Below are positions 1 through 9,553 of a DNA stretch of 64,000 bases, piece after piece. The position numbers and the translations under genes were made by a program. Under the pieces are notes generated by a model that was not told where the DNA came from, did no database searches, and worked only from the letters and a program-made list of their open reading frames with translations. How positions within the stretch are numbered: position 1 is the first letter of the stretch; every line of letters starts with the position of its first letter. The stretch comes from Terrimonas sp. (GTDB lineage: Bacteria > Bacteroidota > Bacteroidia > Chitinophagales > Chitinophagaceae), in NCBI GenBank assembly GCA_016125075.1, contig WGMO01000001.1:186001-250000 (forward strand), given 5' to 3'.

Positions 1-724
1 CAACCGGAGCCTCTGTTTCCGATAAAACAAAACGCACCTGGTTCAAAGCCGCAATGATTCCCTCCGCATGACTGAATAATTTCAGCTCGGCATCGATCTC
101 CTCGAGTTCATTTTCCCTGAAACCTGCTTCTTCCAGTTCATTAAACTGAAATTGGTTATAATCATATTCCCTGTCAAAGGCCAATTTCTGTTCTTTCAGG
201 GCATCCAACTGCTTCTTTGCATCCTGCCATTTCCTGAACAACTGCTGGTATTGTGTAATGCTTTCAGGGCGGCCGGCCAGGGCATCCAGCACCTCCCGCT
301 GAAAATCGGTTTGTCCCAGTTCAAGGCTGTCAAATTGCTGGTGTAGGTCGACCAGCAACAGGCTCAATTCTTTTAACTGTGTAAGGTTCACCGGGGTATC
401 ATTGATAAAGGCCCTTGACTTTCCGGTTTGAATGATTTCCCTGCGCAACACCAGCTCATCGTCTGCGTCAAGATCCTGCTGCAGGAGGAATTCCCGGATA
501 CTTTTTTTGGTATCCGTGTTAAAGATCCCTTCAATAACACATTTCTGATCCTTGCGAAAAGAAACAGCTGTGTCTGCCCTGTTGCCCAGGATCAGACCCA
601 GGGCGCCAACAATAATGGATTTACCGGCGCCGGTTTCCCCGGTGATGATATTCAATTTCGCCGAAAAATCAATTTCAAGCTGGTCGATAATAGCATAATT
701 CCGTATCGAAATCCTTTTCAACAT
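1..724 (-). CDS. recN: DNA repair protein RecN, N-terminal part (cut by window edge)
   Basis: Reading leftward from the ATG at 724, the frame stays open to base 1 (241 codons), so the C-terminal half lies outside the window. The product is an SMC-like ATPase that acts in double-strand-break repair. The protein opens with MLKRISIRNYAIIDQLEIDF, followed by a Walker A motif GETGAGKS at residues 29-36, as in RecN. The family's Q-loop region (LVDLHQQFDSLEL) follows, and then the start of the coiled coil. The Walker B half is not visible. It lies downstream of the zinc-ribbon gene but is separated from it by a strong hairpin terminator, so it probably has its own promoter. Confidence 0.93.
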   Translation of the reverse strand, partial: MLKRISIRNYAIIDQLEIDFSAKLNIITGETGAGKSIIVGALGLILGNRADTAVSFRKDQKCVIEGIFNTDTKKSIREFLLQQDLDADDELVLRREIIQTGKSRAFINDTPVNLTQLKELSLLLVDLHQQFDSLELGQTDFQREVLDALAGRPESITQYQQLFRKWQDAKKQLDALKEQKLAFDREYDYNQFQFNELEEAGFRENELEEIDAELKLFSHAEGIIAALNQVRFVLSETEAPV

Positions 725-758
725 GTCTGCGCAAATTAAATCTTCTTGGGAAGTCCTG

Positions 759-790
759 AAAATAAAAACCCCATCCTTGCGGGGATGGGG
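759..790 (-). terminator. Rho-independent terminator of the zinc-ribbon gene
   Basis: An 8-bp GC-rich stem (769-776 pairs with 783-790, loop 777-782) is followed on the minus strand by a T-rich run (768 down to 759). It lies 24 bases after the stop of the gene ending at 814 and before recN. Confidence 0.85.
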
Positions 791-813
791 AAAAATAAAA
801 AAAGAAAATATAT

Positions 814-1569
814 TTACTTGATCTCTACGGAATCGTGCAGATCCGTATCCACCAGGATCCTGCCACAGTTTTCACAAACCATGATCTTTTTCCTTTGCTT
901 GATCTCACTTTGCTTTTGCGGGGGAATGGCATTAAAGCAACCGCCACAGGCATCCCTTTCCACCTGGACCACTGCTAATCCATTGCGGTAACTCTTCCTG
1001 ATTTTGTCATAGCTGGTCAGTAAACGTTCATCAACATGGTTACGGGCCTCGGCTGCTAATTTATTAAAATGCTTTTCTTCCTTTTCGGTGGAGGCAATAA
1101 TTTTTTCCAGCTCTTCTTTTTTGGCGTTCAGAACGCCTTCCTTACCACCAATCGCCTTTTTGGCTTTCTCCAGGGCAATTGCTTTTTCAGCAATCTCTTC
1201 GTTGGCATCTTTAATATGTTTTTCTGCCAGTTTCACCTCCAGTTCCTGCATCTCAATTTCCTTATTGATAGCTTCGAACTCCCGGTTATTTTTTACGTTG
1301 TCGCTTTGCTTTTCATACTTCTTCGCCAGTGCCTGCGCCTCTTTAATGGCTTCTTTCTTTTGCTCAATAAACTCTGTAATGCCATTGATCTCTTCTTCAA
1401 TGCGGGTTTGCCGGGCATTCAGTCCCTGCAACTCATCCTCCAGGTCGGCCACTTCCATGGGTAATTCCCCTTTCAGGATCCGCAGTTCATCAATTTTTGA
1501 TTCAATCTTTTGCAGGTTGACCAGCGCTGTAAGTTTTTCTTCTACAGAGTACTCTTTTACTTGTGCCAT
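814..1569 (-). CDS. Coiled-coil protein with C-terminal zinc ribbon (COG1579 family)
   Basis: 251 residues. Residues ~10-190 are a charged, heptad-rich coiled coil (repeated Lys/Glu, almost no Pro). The C-terminus carries a four-cysteine zinc ribbon with CxxC pairs at C208/C211 and C232/C235. This layout matches the COG1579 'predicted nucleic-acid-binding' family, whose molecular role is not settled. It sits directly downstream of the NIF3-like gene, 68 bp away on the same strand, a pairing common in Bacteroidota, and is followed by a strong terminator, so the two genes probably form one transcript. Family assignment is firm. Function is unknown. Confidence 0.88.
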   Translation of the reverse strand: MAQVKEYSVEEKLTALVNLQKIESKIDELRILKGELPMEVADLEDELQGLNARQTRIEEEINGITEFIEQKKEAIKEAQALAKKYEKQSDNVKNNREFEAINKEIEMQELEVKLAEKHIKDANEEIAEKAIALEKAKKAIGGKEGVLNAKKEELEKIIASTEKEEKHFNKLAAEARNHVDERLLTSYDKIRKSYRNGLAVVQVERDACGGCFNAIPPQKQSEIKQRKKIMVCENCGRILVDTDLHDSVEIK

Positions 1570-1637
1570 ATGAGATTTGAAGTTTGACTTTGGAGTTCAT
1601 CGAAACCTGGTTATCATCCTGGTGCCCCTAGGCGTGA

Positions 1638-2732
1638 TCAGCAATAATAAACAGGATTGGTTTTCACCCCTGTTTTTAGGACGGCAAAGGTAGGGAATTT
1701 TTTCTGCAATAAATCATTCAGGAGACCAATGGTAAACTGCTCACTTTCATAATGCCCCACATCGGCAATCAGTATTTTACCATCGGCCTCAAAGAACTCA
1801 TGGTACTTCATATCGGCAGTGACAAAAGCATCAACTCCTGAACCTAAAGCGTTGGAAATCATAAAGCTACCTGCGCCACCACAGATGGCAACGGTTTTTA
1901 TCATTCTACCGGTGAAAGCCGAATGCCGGATTACCGGAACCCCAAAAATCCCTTTCAGGAGCTTCAAAAATTCCCCTTCCGCAACAGGTTTTTCCAGTCG
2001 CCCTGTTAACCCGCTGCCCAGTTGCGGATGCAGATTGCCGGTATTGATGACATCATAAGCTACCTCTTCATAGGGGTGTGCCGCTAAAAGGGCTTTTATA
2101 ATACGGGGCTGCAGGTAAGAAGGAAAAATCACTTCGATTTTTAATTCAGCCTCTTTGTGCAGGGAACCCGCAGTACCTGCAAAGGGCTGGCTGCCCGCTT
2201 CGCCTTTAAAAGTGCCAAAACCCTCTGCATTAAAACTGCAGGATGAATAATTACCGATATGCCCGCCCCCGGCTTCGAATATGGCTGTCCGCACGGCATC
2301 CCCATGGCTGATGGGAACAAAGGTGAAAAGTTTCATCAGGCTGTTATTCCGGGGAGCCAGCACTTCTAGACCTGTAAGACCGATCTTAGCAGCCATCCTG
2401 CCATTCACCCCTTCCATAACATTATCCAGATTGGTATGAATGGCATAAATAGCAATATCGTTTTTGATGGCGATGATGACGGTCCTTTCCACCTGGTTTT
2501 TTCCATTGATCTTTTTGATCCCCCGAAAAATAACAGGATGATGGGCTACCACCAAATTGCAGGAATTGCGGATGGCTTCTTCAATCACTTCTTCTGTAAC
2601 ATCCAATGTACAAAGCACACCCCTGCATTCCCATTCAGGCAACCCGGTGATCAGACCGGCATTATCATATGACTCCTGCAGCGAAGGATCTGCGATGGTT
2701 TCCAGATAATCTATCAGATCGGCTATTTTCAT
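1638..2732 (-). CDS. NIF3-like dinuclear metal-centre protein
   Basis: 364 residues, the length of the long NIF3/YbgI class with a PII/CutA-like insertion in the middle. Metal-ligand motifs are visible: VAHHPVIF with H64/H65 near the N-terminus, and GHYESE with H327 and E331 near the C-terminus. These are the two halves of the di-metal site in this family. The ~100-residue insert (about 130-235, containing HPYEEVAYDV) matches the insertion domain. The family is widespread, usually hexameric, and its physiological substrate is unclear; GTP cyclohydrolase labels in databases are weakly supported. Likely cotranscribed with the zinc-ribbon gene downstream. Confidence 0.92.
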   Translation of the reverse strand: MKIADLIDYLETIADPSLQESYDNAGLITGLPEWECRGVLCTLDVTEEVIEEAIRNSCNLVVAHHPVIFRGIKKINGKNQVERTVIIAIKNDIAIYAIHTNLDNVMEGVNGRMAAKIGLTGLEVLAPRNNSLMKLFTFVPISHGDAVRTAIFEAGGGHIGNYSSCSFNAEGFGTFKGEAGSQPFAGTAGSLHKEAELKIEVIFPSYLQPRIIKALLAAHPYEEVAYDVINTGNLHPQLGSGLTGRLEKPVAEGEFLKLLKGIFGVPVIRHSAFTGRMIKTVAICGGAGSFMISNALGSGVDAFVTADMKYHEFFEADGKILIADVGHYESEQFTIGLLNDLLQKKFPTFAVLKTGVKTNPVYYC

Positions 2733-2798
2733 GCTCGAAAGTTACGTTTTTGGTTGAATTTGTCCTTCATGACTCTTCGCTGAAGTATATTTACAGCA

Positions 2799-3776
2799 AT
2801 GAGCTTTGACCCCAGATTTCATCAGATAATTTTACAGGAGATCAAAAAAAACCTCGGTAAAACCCATCAGCATACGCTATCACGTTATGAAATGGCAAAG
2901 GGTACCTGGAGGATGAGAAAAGCATTGCTGAATACCCTTAAGAGCATTCTGTTCATCCTTTTGGGTGTTTTTGCTGCCGGATTTGGATTAAAAGGATTCC
3001 TGATGCCCAATCATTTTATTGACGGGGGCGTTATGGGTATTTCGCTGCTTATCAATAACAGGACCGGGATCCCTCTGGCCTTACTGATCGTAATCATCAA
3101 CCTGCCCTTTATCCTCCTGGCCCGGTGGCAGATTGGACCTGTTTTTAGCGGCAAAAGCATTCTTGCCATCATTATGCTTTCACTCGTGATCGCTTTTTTC
3201 CCTTTTCCAATCATTACCAACGATAAACTCCTGGTAGCAGTATTTGGCGGATTCTTTCTCGGTGCGGGAATCGGGTTGAGTATCCGGGGCGGCGGGGTCA
3301 TTGACGGAACGGAAATCCTGGCCATTTATTTAAGCCGGAAAAGGGGTCTTACCGTTGGGGACTTTATCATGATCTTTAATATCATCATTTTTGGTGTGGC
3401 GGCCTACCTGCTTTCCTGGGAAATCGCGCTCTATGCTATTCTAACCTATATTGCAGCATCAAAAACAGTTGATTTTATCCTGGAAGGTATTGAGGAGTTT
3501 ACAGGCGTCACCATCATTTCGGCCCATAGTAATGAAATTGCAGAAATGATTCAGACAAGAATGGGGAGAGGACTAACGATTTATGCCGGGAAAAAAGGGT
3601 TTGGGAAAAGAGGAGAAAATTATGATAGCGCCAATATCATTTTCACCGTCATTACCCGGCTCGAAATAAACAAACTCTCGATCGAAATCGAAAAAATAGA
3701 TCCTCATGCTTTTATTGTCATGCAGAGCATCAAAGACACAAAGGGGGGAATGGTTAAAAAAAGATCATTCAAATGA
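2799..3776 (+). CDS. YitT family membrane protein (DUF161 + DUF2179)
   Basis: 325 residues. Five to six hydrophobic segments lie between residues ~45 and 215, with the family's glycine-rich FLGAGIGLSIRGGGVIDGTE element at about 155-175. A soluble C-terminal DUF2179 domain (~235-320) ends in HAFIVMQSIKDTKGG. The protein is ~40 residues longer at its N-terminus than typical YitT proteins. A later Met (residue 31 or 38) is a possible true start, but the first ATG is also reasonable. Divergent from the NIF3-like gene. YitT proteins are inner-membrane proteins of unproven, possibly transport, function. Confidence 0.88.
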   Translation: MSFDPRFHQIILQEIKKNLGKTHQHTLSRYEMAKGTWRMRKALLNTLKSILFILLGVFAAGFGLKGFLMPNHFIDGGVMGISLLINNRTGIPLALLIVIINLPFILLARWQIGPVFSGKSILAIIMLSLVIAFFPFPIITNDKLLVAVFGGFFLGAGIGLSIRGGGVIDGTEILAIYLSRKRGLTVGDFIMIFNIIIFGVAAYLLSWEIALYAILTYIAASKTVDFILEGIEEFTGVTIISAHSNEIAEMIQTRMGRGLTIYAGKKGFGKRGENYDSANIIFTVITRLEINKLSIEIEKIDPHAFIVMQSIKDTKGGMVKKRSFK

Positions 3777-3908
3777 TAAAAATGGGTTGTTGATAAAATA
3801 ATATGCATCATTTTCTAAATTGTAGTACCTTAAACATCCGCTTGAAACCGTCATCCTGTTGGTTTGAAAACTGGCCCGTTTCCGTCCCATCAAAAAAAAT
3901 GTAAAGGC

Positions 3909-4529
3909 ATGCGAAAAAGAAAATTTGGGTACGTCCTTTTGTTTTTGCTGGTGGTCTCTGGTTTTGCCGGTATGAGCACCAATAATTCCCTGACCAAGGA
4001 CGAGAGAAAATTTGCTTCCAACCATTTAAAGGAGACAAGAAATGATCTTTTTAAAGTGCTAAAAGGGCTTTCAGAAGAACAATTAAATTATAAGGCTTCC
4101 CCTGACAGGTGGTCGGTTAAAGAATGTGCTTACCATATCGCCCTTTCTGAAAATAACCTCTGGAACTGGATTGAAAACATGATCAAAACTCCTGCCAATC
4201 CGGAAAGAAGGCCAGACATCAAAACCACGGATGCGGCACTCATCAAAGGAATAGAAAACCGTGACACCCGGGTAAAGACCCAGGAATCTTTTGAACCCAA
4301 AAATGCTCCCTGGAAATCTCTGCCAGCAGCACTGGCTGCCTTCAAAGATGCCAGGAACAAACATATCACTTACATAAAGACCACAACGGAAGACCTCCGG
4401 AACCATATTGCAGATTCACCCATTGGCGCTTTGGACGCCTATCAGATGGTACTGTTCTTGTCGGCACATACCAACCGGCATTTGCAACAGATCGAGGAGG
4501 TTATGGCCGATCCTAAATTTCCGAAATAA
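3909..4529 (+). CDS. DinB-like (four-helix bundle) protein with N-terminal export signal
   Basis: 206 residues from the ATG at 3909. I preferred it to the in-frame ATG at 3864 because it gives a conventional signal peptide (MRKRKFGYVLLFLLVVSGFAG). The body matches the DinB/YfiT family: LSEEQLNYKASPDRWSVKEC early, where the PDxWS motif is typical, then a His in the next helix (CAYHIALSE) and a C-terminal AHTNRHLQQIEEV. These His residues form the metal site of the superfamily. DinB-like proteins are often thiol-dependent metalloenzymes. A periplasmic location is inferred from the signal. A terminator follows directly. Confidence 0.85.
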   Translation: MRKRKFGYVLLFLLVVSGFAGMSTNNSLTKDERKFASNHLKETRNDLFKVLKGLSEEQLNYKASPDRWSVKECAYHIALSENNLWNWIENMIKTPANPERRPDIKTTDAALIKGIENRDTRVKTQESFEPKNAPWKSLPAALAAFKDARNKHITYIKTTTEDLRNHIADSPIGALDAYQMVLFLSAHTNRHLQQIEEVMADPKFPK

Positions 4530-4551
4530 GCTGTTTTTAATGATCCCATTA

Positions 4552-4576
4552 AACACCCGATTCCGGGTGTTTTTTA
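4552..4576 (+). terminator. Rho-independent terminator after the DinB-like gene
   Basis: An 8-bp stem (4552-4559 with 4564-4571) and a 4-base loop are followed by a T run to 4576. It begins 22 bases after the DinB-like stop. Confidence 0.88.
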
Positions 4577-4600
4577 TTATGGTTAAAATCTCCCCAACAC

Positions 4601-4631
4601 TTGCACTAACCCTTAATTAATAGTATTTTAG
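4601..4631 (+). promoter_or_regulatory. Probable Bacteroidota-type promoter of the small lipoprotein gene
   Basis: TTG at 4601-4603, a 20-base spacer, then TATTTTAG at 4624-4631, one mismatch from TAnnTTTG. The start codon is 17 bases downstream. Confidence 0.45.
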
Positions 4632-4648
4632 ACCTCTTAAATCATCTT

Positions 4649-5059
4649 ATGAAGAAGCTATTGCTGATTATACCCTTCTTTATGCTGGCAACCGGCTGTA
4701 AGAAAACAGCAGAAAAAGTGAGTGATGACCTCATTGTTCAGGCAATGACCAGCGGCCAATGGGTGATGACAAGTTTTATTGACAACGGCATCGACAGGAC
4801 ATCCGATTTTTCAGCGTATAAATTTCAGTTTTACAGTAATAAGACCGTCAGTGCGATCAGGAACGGGGCTGTTGAAAACACAGGCACCTGGGATGGCAGT
4901 ACGGCGACACAGTCCATTTGGGCAGGATTTACAGGGGCATCCAATCCCATCAACCTGATCAGCGGAACCTGGGTGATCACTAATAACAGCTGGACCTTTG
5001 TTGAGGCCAGGAAAACCGAGGGTGCAGATGTTAAAACATTAAGGCTGGATAAGCTTTAG
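4649..5059 (+). CDS. Small lipoprotein, lipocalin-like
   Basis: 136 residues with a lipoprotein signal (MKKLLLIIPFFMLATGCKK), lipobox LATGC, predicted lipidated Cys at residue 17. The mature part has the repeating 'W.M....DNG..RTSDF..Y.F.F..N.TV' and 'GTW' pattern of small Bacteroidota lipocalin-like lipoproteins (~120 residues). I infer an eight-stranded barrel from that pattern only. It stands alone between a terminator and the giant PKD gene. Function unknown. Confidence 0.7.
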   Translation: MKKLLLIIPFFMLATGCKKTAEKVSDDLIVQAMTSGQWVMTSFIDNGIDRTSDFSAYKFQFYSNKTVSAIRNGAVENTGTWDGSTATQSIWAGFTGASNPINLISGTWVITNNSWTFVEARKTEGADVKTLRLDKL

Positions 5060-5185
5060 CCAACCCTATCCTTATAAAATCCGGTATTTTATTGTTATGA
5101 AACAAACAGTTATGTTGCTGGTCTATCGTTTTGAGAAATTGATACAACAACATTCAGATCAAAGAGGTTTGCAAACATTAATCAA

Positions 5186-8100
5186 TTGCTTTTGGGAATT
5201 CAAAAAAGACATATCAATTTTTTAGTATCGGTTCAGCTCTTCATCACCGTTGTTTTCACCAGTAATGCTTTTGGCCAGGTTCCTTCGGCAAATTTCACGG
5301 CCAGCCCCACTTCCGGATGTTCGCCATTAGTGGTGAATTTCCAGGACCTTTCTTCCAATAACCCCAGTTCCTGGGTCTGGAATTTTGGTAACGGAGCGAC
5401 TTCCACGGCCCAAAACCCAACGACCACATTTTTCAACCCCGGCACCTATACCATCAGCCTGACCGCTACCAATGCCAGTGGTTCAAATACCTTAACGAGG
5501 ACCGCCTATATTACCGTTTATGAATCGCCAACCGTGAATTTTTCGGTGAACCAGGCAACTGGTTGTTTTCCATTAAGGGCCCAATTCACAGATCTCTCCA
5601 CCGCCGGTTCTGGGAACAGCATCACCTCCTGGGAATGGAGCTTTGGCGATGGAGCCGTATCCACCCAGCAAAACCCCTCCCATAATTATAATATCACAGG
5701 CAATTATTCGGTAACCTTAAAAGTGACCAATGACAAGGGCTGTATCAAAACCGTTACCAAGAACCAGTTTATCCAGGTAAGCCAGGGCGTGACCGCCTCC
5801 TTCCTGAATACTTCCCCAAATGTGTGCAGGCCACCGGTCGATATCAGTTTCAATAATACAACAACAGGACCTGGTACGATTTCTTATACCTGGTATTTCG
5901 GAGATGGGGGTACCTCCAATCTCACCAATCCGAATCATATCTATAATACCCCCGGGAACTTTAATGTATCACTGGTAGCGACCAGTAGCCAGGGATGTAC
6001 CGATAGCCTGGTAAAAGGAAATGCCGTGGTGATTGACACGATCATTACAGATTTTACAGCCCCTGATAGTATATGTGTTGCCGATTCCGTTCATTTTATC
6101 AATGCCTCCATACCCACACCCCTGGGATCCACCTGGGATTTCGGGGATGGCACCAATTCTTCCCTGGCGCATCCAACAAAATCATACAGTACTCCCGGAG
6201 CCTATACAATCAAACTGATCAATAATTTCAATACCTGCCTGGATTCTGTTTCCAAAATCATCCAGGTCATCCCGCCGCCCGTTACGGATTTTGTTGCCCC
6301 CGACAAAAATAAATGCCAGCCCCCCTTTACCGTTTCCTTCCAGGACCTGACAACCGGTAACCCGGTGAGTTGGTTTTGGAATTTTGGCGATGGTGGCACT
6401 TCCACACTTCAAAATCCCTCGCATACCTATAACAGTTATGGCTTATTCAGTGTCACGCTGATCACCACAAATTCCACAGGATGCAGTGATACAACCACCA
6501 AGTCGCAATACATCAGGATAGTCAGACCCGTCATCACTTTTAACGATCTCCCGGCCCAGGGCTGTGCTCCTTTTACCGTGAATTTTTCAGCGGGAATTAC
6601 CGGCGTGGATGGGGTGACCTCCTATCTATGGAATTTTGGCGATGGAAACACCTCCAGCCTTCCCACACCATCTCATACCTATAATATGCTTGGCGCTTAT
6701 ACGGTTTCCCTCACCATCACCACGGCAACAGGCTGCACGGAAACCCTTTCGCTGGGTAATGCCGTAAAGGCTGGCTCTTCACCTGTCGCCGATTTTTCAA
6801 TATCGAATGACACCAGTTGCTTATCACAGGCGATACAGTTTACAGATCTTTCGGTACCCTCCGACGATTGGTTATGGGATTTTGGCAATGGGGCCACTTC
6901 AACCCTGAAAAACCCCTTGTACCAGTATACCAATCCCGGTACCTATTCGGTAAAACTGGTGGCCCGGTACAGCGGTTGCCCTGATTCGATCCTTAAAACC
7001 GATTTGATAACCATCTTATCTCCTCAATCATTTTTTACTTATACACTGAATTGCGGTTCAAGAAATGATTTCCGATTTACTGACCAGTCGGACAGCGCGA
7101 GTGCATGGTTCTGGGATTTTGGCGACGGAACCACTTCCACATTGCAAAACCCGGCACACACTTTCATTGCATTGGGTAATTACAATGTTTCTTTAACGGT
7201 TACCTATGGTGCCTGTTCCCATACTTTTATGCGGGTCATCAATGTCGTACAGGAAAATCCTGATATAACGGTTATACCCAATCCAGTCTGCAGAAATAAA
7301 CCCCTTTCCTTCACCGCTGCCAATGTCAACAGTGCAAACATCAACAATTATTACTGGGATTTTGGAGATGGAACAAATATCAGCGGCGGGGGGCTTATCA
7401 ATCACGCCTTTGCCAATGCCGGGTTTTATTCGATCCGGTTGATCACCACTGACCTGAATGGCTGTAAAGACACGATCGATAAAACAAATTTTGTCCGTAT
7501 CAATGGAGCCGTCGCAGGATTTACCGGAACAAATATTTCGGGATGTAATGGATTGACAACAACTTTCCTGGATAGTTCAACCCTGGATGGTATCAATAAT
7601 ATTGTTAACTGGCAGTGGGATTTTGGCGATGGCACCATTCAGTCTTATCCTGCTCCACCATTTACCCATACGTACCCCAATATCGGTTCCTATACCATTA
7701 AATTAAAAGTGACAGATGCGGCGGGTTGTACGGATAGCATCACCAGGGTCAGCTATGTCAATACATCCGATCCGAGTGTATTGTTCTCCACATCCACCCC
7801 CCAGTCCTGCCCGGGAGCACCTGTTCGTTTCAATGTAAATACGACCGGAAATATTGCCGCTTATTTATGGGATTTTGGAGATGGCAATACTTCCACCCAG
7901 GCTTTTCCGAACCCCCCGCATGCTTATGCCAATACAGGTTTATATACCGTACAACTCACTATAACAGACCAGAATGGCTGTAAGGATTCTCTTGTCCGTA
8001 CCCAGTATATCAGTATCGATAAACCAATAGCTGATTTCACCATGAACGACTCGATCAGTTCCTGTGCACCCTTTGAAGTCAATTTCACCAATACCTCCAC

Positions 8101-9553
8101 TTATTACTATGCGCAAAAATGGAACTTTGGTGATGGAAATACGTCAACGCTGCAAAACCCTTCCCACTATTTTAATACACCGGGTACTTATACGGTGCAG
8201 CTCATCATTCAAAGTGCTGGTACCTGTTATGACACGATCCAGAAAACAGTAACCTTATACGATACAACAGGAACCAGAATTACTTATGGCCCGTTTGAAG
8301 GGTGCAAACCACAGCTTGTTAGTTTTAGTGCTTTTGCCAATGGGCCCCTGACCTATTTATGGGATTTCGGAGATGGCGAAACTTTGATGAGCAGTTCACC
8401 CGATATTGATCATGTTTATAACTCCTATGGTATATTTATCCCAAAAGTCATCTTACAGGATCAGACAGGATGCCTGATACCGGTATCAGGTATCGACACG
8501 ATTAGTATTACCGGGGCCAATGCCAATTTTGGATTGGATCGGGAACTGATTTGTGATAACGGCACCATTAATTTTATCGATTCCACCACTTCCAATGACC
8601 CGGTCACCCTCTATAGCTGGGATTTTGGAGACGGTGCAACATCCTCACAACCGGCACCTTCCCATTTTTATGCCACAACCGGTTATTACAATATTACCCT
8701 GGCTGTACAAACACAGATCGGGTGTACCGATACCCTTAGAAAGGACAGTGTATTGCTTATCTCAAAGAGCCCGGTAATCCAGATAAACGGGGACAGCCTT
8801 GCCTGCGTAATGGCACCCCTCCAGTTTTCGGGTTCCGTACAGTTACCCGATACTGCTTTGCTCAGCTGGAACTGGAATTTTGACAATGGAAATTCCGCTA
8901 CAGGGGTACAACCACCTCCCCAATTTTACAGTGCATCCGGAAATTTCCTGATCACGGCTGTCGCCACCAACAGCAATGGCTGTAAAGACAGCGCAACAAA
9001 GCAAATCCGGATCCATCCCCTGCCCACCGTAAGTATGCCCCCGGAACTGACCGTGATTGCAGGAACCGTAACCAGTATACCGGCCATTTATTCTGGAACG
9101 ATGAACAGCTATATATGGACACCGGCCAATGATCTCAGTTGCACTGATTGTCCCCGGCCCGATGCAAGCCCGGGTGTCAACACCTGGTATACCGTGGCCT
9201 TCGTTGACAGTAATGGCTGTGTCAACAAGGACTCCCTGCTTATAAAAGTGCTTTGTAAAAATGCTAATATTTTCATGCCCAATACTTTCTCTCCCAATGG
9301 TGATGGCCGTAACGATATTTTTTATCCCCGGGGAACAGGTGTTGCCAATGTGAAAACCCTTCGCATTTTTAACCGGTGGGGCGGAATTGTATTTGAAAAA
9401 CAGAATTTCCCGGCCAATGATGCTTCAGCCGGCTGGGATGGTACTTTTAATGGGAAAGCCGCTAATAATGATGTATATGTGTACCAGCTGGAAATATATT
9501 GCCAGAATGGAGAATTAATAAAAATGGATGGAAACGTAGCATTGATACGATAA
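5186..9553 (+). CDS. Giant secreted PKD-repeat protein with gliding-motility C-terminal domain (T9SS type B cargo)
   Basis: 1455 residues. The start is a TTG; no ATG or GTG lies in frame before the hydrophobic signal (residues ~10-30, ending NAFGQ). I count 15 PKD-like repeats of ~80 residues, each with a W-x-[FY]-G-[DN]-G core such as WDFGDG, most with one or two conserved Cys. The last ~90 residues (from NIFMPNTFSPNGDG to NVALIR) are the CHU_C / gliding-motility-associated C-terminal domain, a type B sorting signal of the type IX secretion system. The product is therefore probably exported across the outer membrane as an adhesin or matrix protein. Its stop overlaps the PorP/SprF start by one base (TAATG), implying translational coupling. 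Confidence 0.93.
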   Translation: MLLGIQKRHINFLVSVQLFITVVFTSNAFGQVPSANFTASPTSGCSPLVVNFQDLSSNNPSSWVWNFGNGATSTAQNPTTTFFNPGTYTISLTATNASGSNTLTRTAYITVYESPTVNFSVNQATGCFPLRAQFTDLSTAGSGNSITSWEWSFGDGAVSTQQNPSHNYNITGNYSVTLKVTNDKGCIKTVTKNQFIQVSQGVTASFLNTSPNVCRPPVDISFNNTTTGPGTISYTWYFGDGGTSNLTNPNHIYNTPGNFNVSLVATSSQGCTDSLVKGNAVVIDTIITDFTAPDSICVADSVHFINASIPTPLGSTWDFGDGTNSSLAHPTKSYSTPGAYTIKLINNFNTCLDSVSKIIQVIPPPVTDFVAPDKNKCQPPFTVSFQDLTTGNPVSWFWNFGDGGTSTLQNPSHTYNSYGLFSVTLITTNSTGCSDTTTKSQYIRIVRPVITFNDLPAQGCAPFTVNFSAGITGVDGVTSYLWNFGDGNTSSLPTPSHTYNMLGAYTVSLTITTATGCTETLSLGNAVKAGSSPVADFSISNDTSCLSQAIQFTDLSVPSDDWLWDFGNGATSTLKNPLYQYTNPGTYSVKLVARYSGCPDSILKTDLITILSPQSFFTYTLNCGSRNDFRFTDQSDSASAWFWDFGDGTTSTLQNPAHTFIALGNYNVSLTVTYGACSHTFMRVINVVQENPDITVIPNPVCRNKPLSFTAANVNSANINNYYWDFGDGTNISGGGLINHAFANAGFYSIRLITTDLNGCKDTIDKTNFVRINGAVAGFTGTNISGCNGLTTTFLDSSTLDGINNIVNWQWDFGDGTIQSYPAPPFTHTYPNIGSYTIKLKVTDAAGCTDSITRVSYVNTSDPSVLFSTSTPQSCPGAPVRFNVNTTGNIAAYLWDFGDGNTSTQAFPNPPHAYANTGLYTVQLTITDQNGCKDSLVRTQYISIDKPIADFTMNDSISSCAPFEVNFTNTSTYYYAQKWNFGDGNTSTLQNPSHYFNTPGTYTVQLIIQSAGTCYDTIQKTVTLYDTTGTRITYGPFEGCKPQLVSFSAFANGPLTYLWDFGDGETLMSSSPDIDHVYNSYGIFIPKVILQDQTGCLIPVSGIDTISITGANANFGLDRELICDNGTINFIDSTTSNDPVTLYSWDFGDGATSSQPAPSHFYATTGYYNITLAVQTQIGCTDTLRKDSVLLISKSPVIQINGDSLACVMAPLQFSGSVQLPDTALLSWNWNFDNGNSATGVQPPPQFYSASGNFLITAVATNSNGCKDSATKQIRIHPLPTVSMPPELTVIAGTVTSIPAIYSGTMNSYIWTPANDLSCTDCPRPDASPGVNTWYTVAFVDSNGCVNKDSLLIKVLCKNANIFMPNTFSPNGDGRNDIFYPRGTGVANVKTLRIFNRWGGIVFEKQNFPANDASAGWDGTFNGKAANNDVYVYQLEIYCQNGELIKMDGNVALIR

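Noticed and set aside
1069-1573. Long plus-strand frames opposite the zinc-ribbon gene
   Set aside because: They are antisense images of the Lys/Glu-rich coiled coil (giving Phe/Ser-rich translations) and have no homologue-like features.
5097-5225. 42-codon ATG frame overlapping the start of the giant PKD gene
   Set aside because: It overlaps the signal-peptide region of the PKD gene, has no recognisable motif and ends soon after. It could be a leader peptide, but nothing supports that.
5280-8950. Repetitive DNA, considered as a tandem-repeat or recombination element
   Set aside because: The periodicity is explained by the 15 PKD domains; the DNA copies are diverged.
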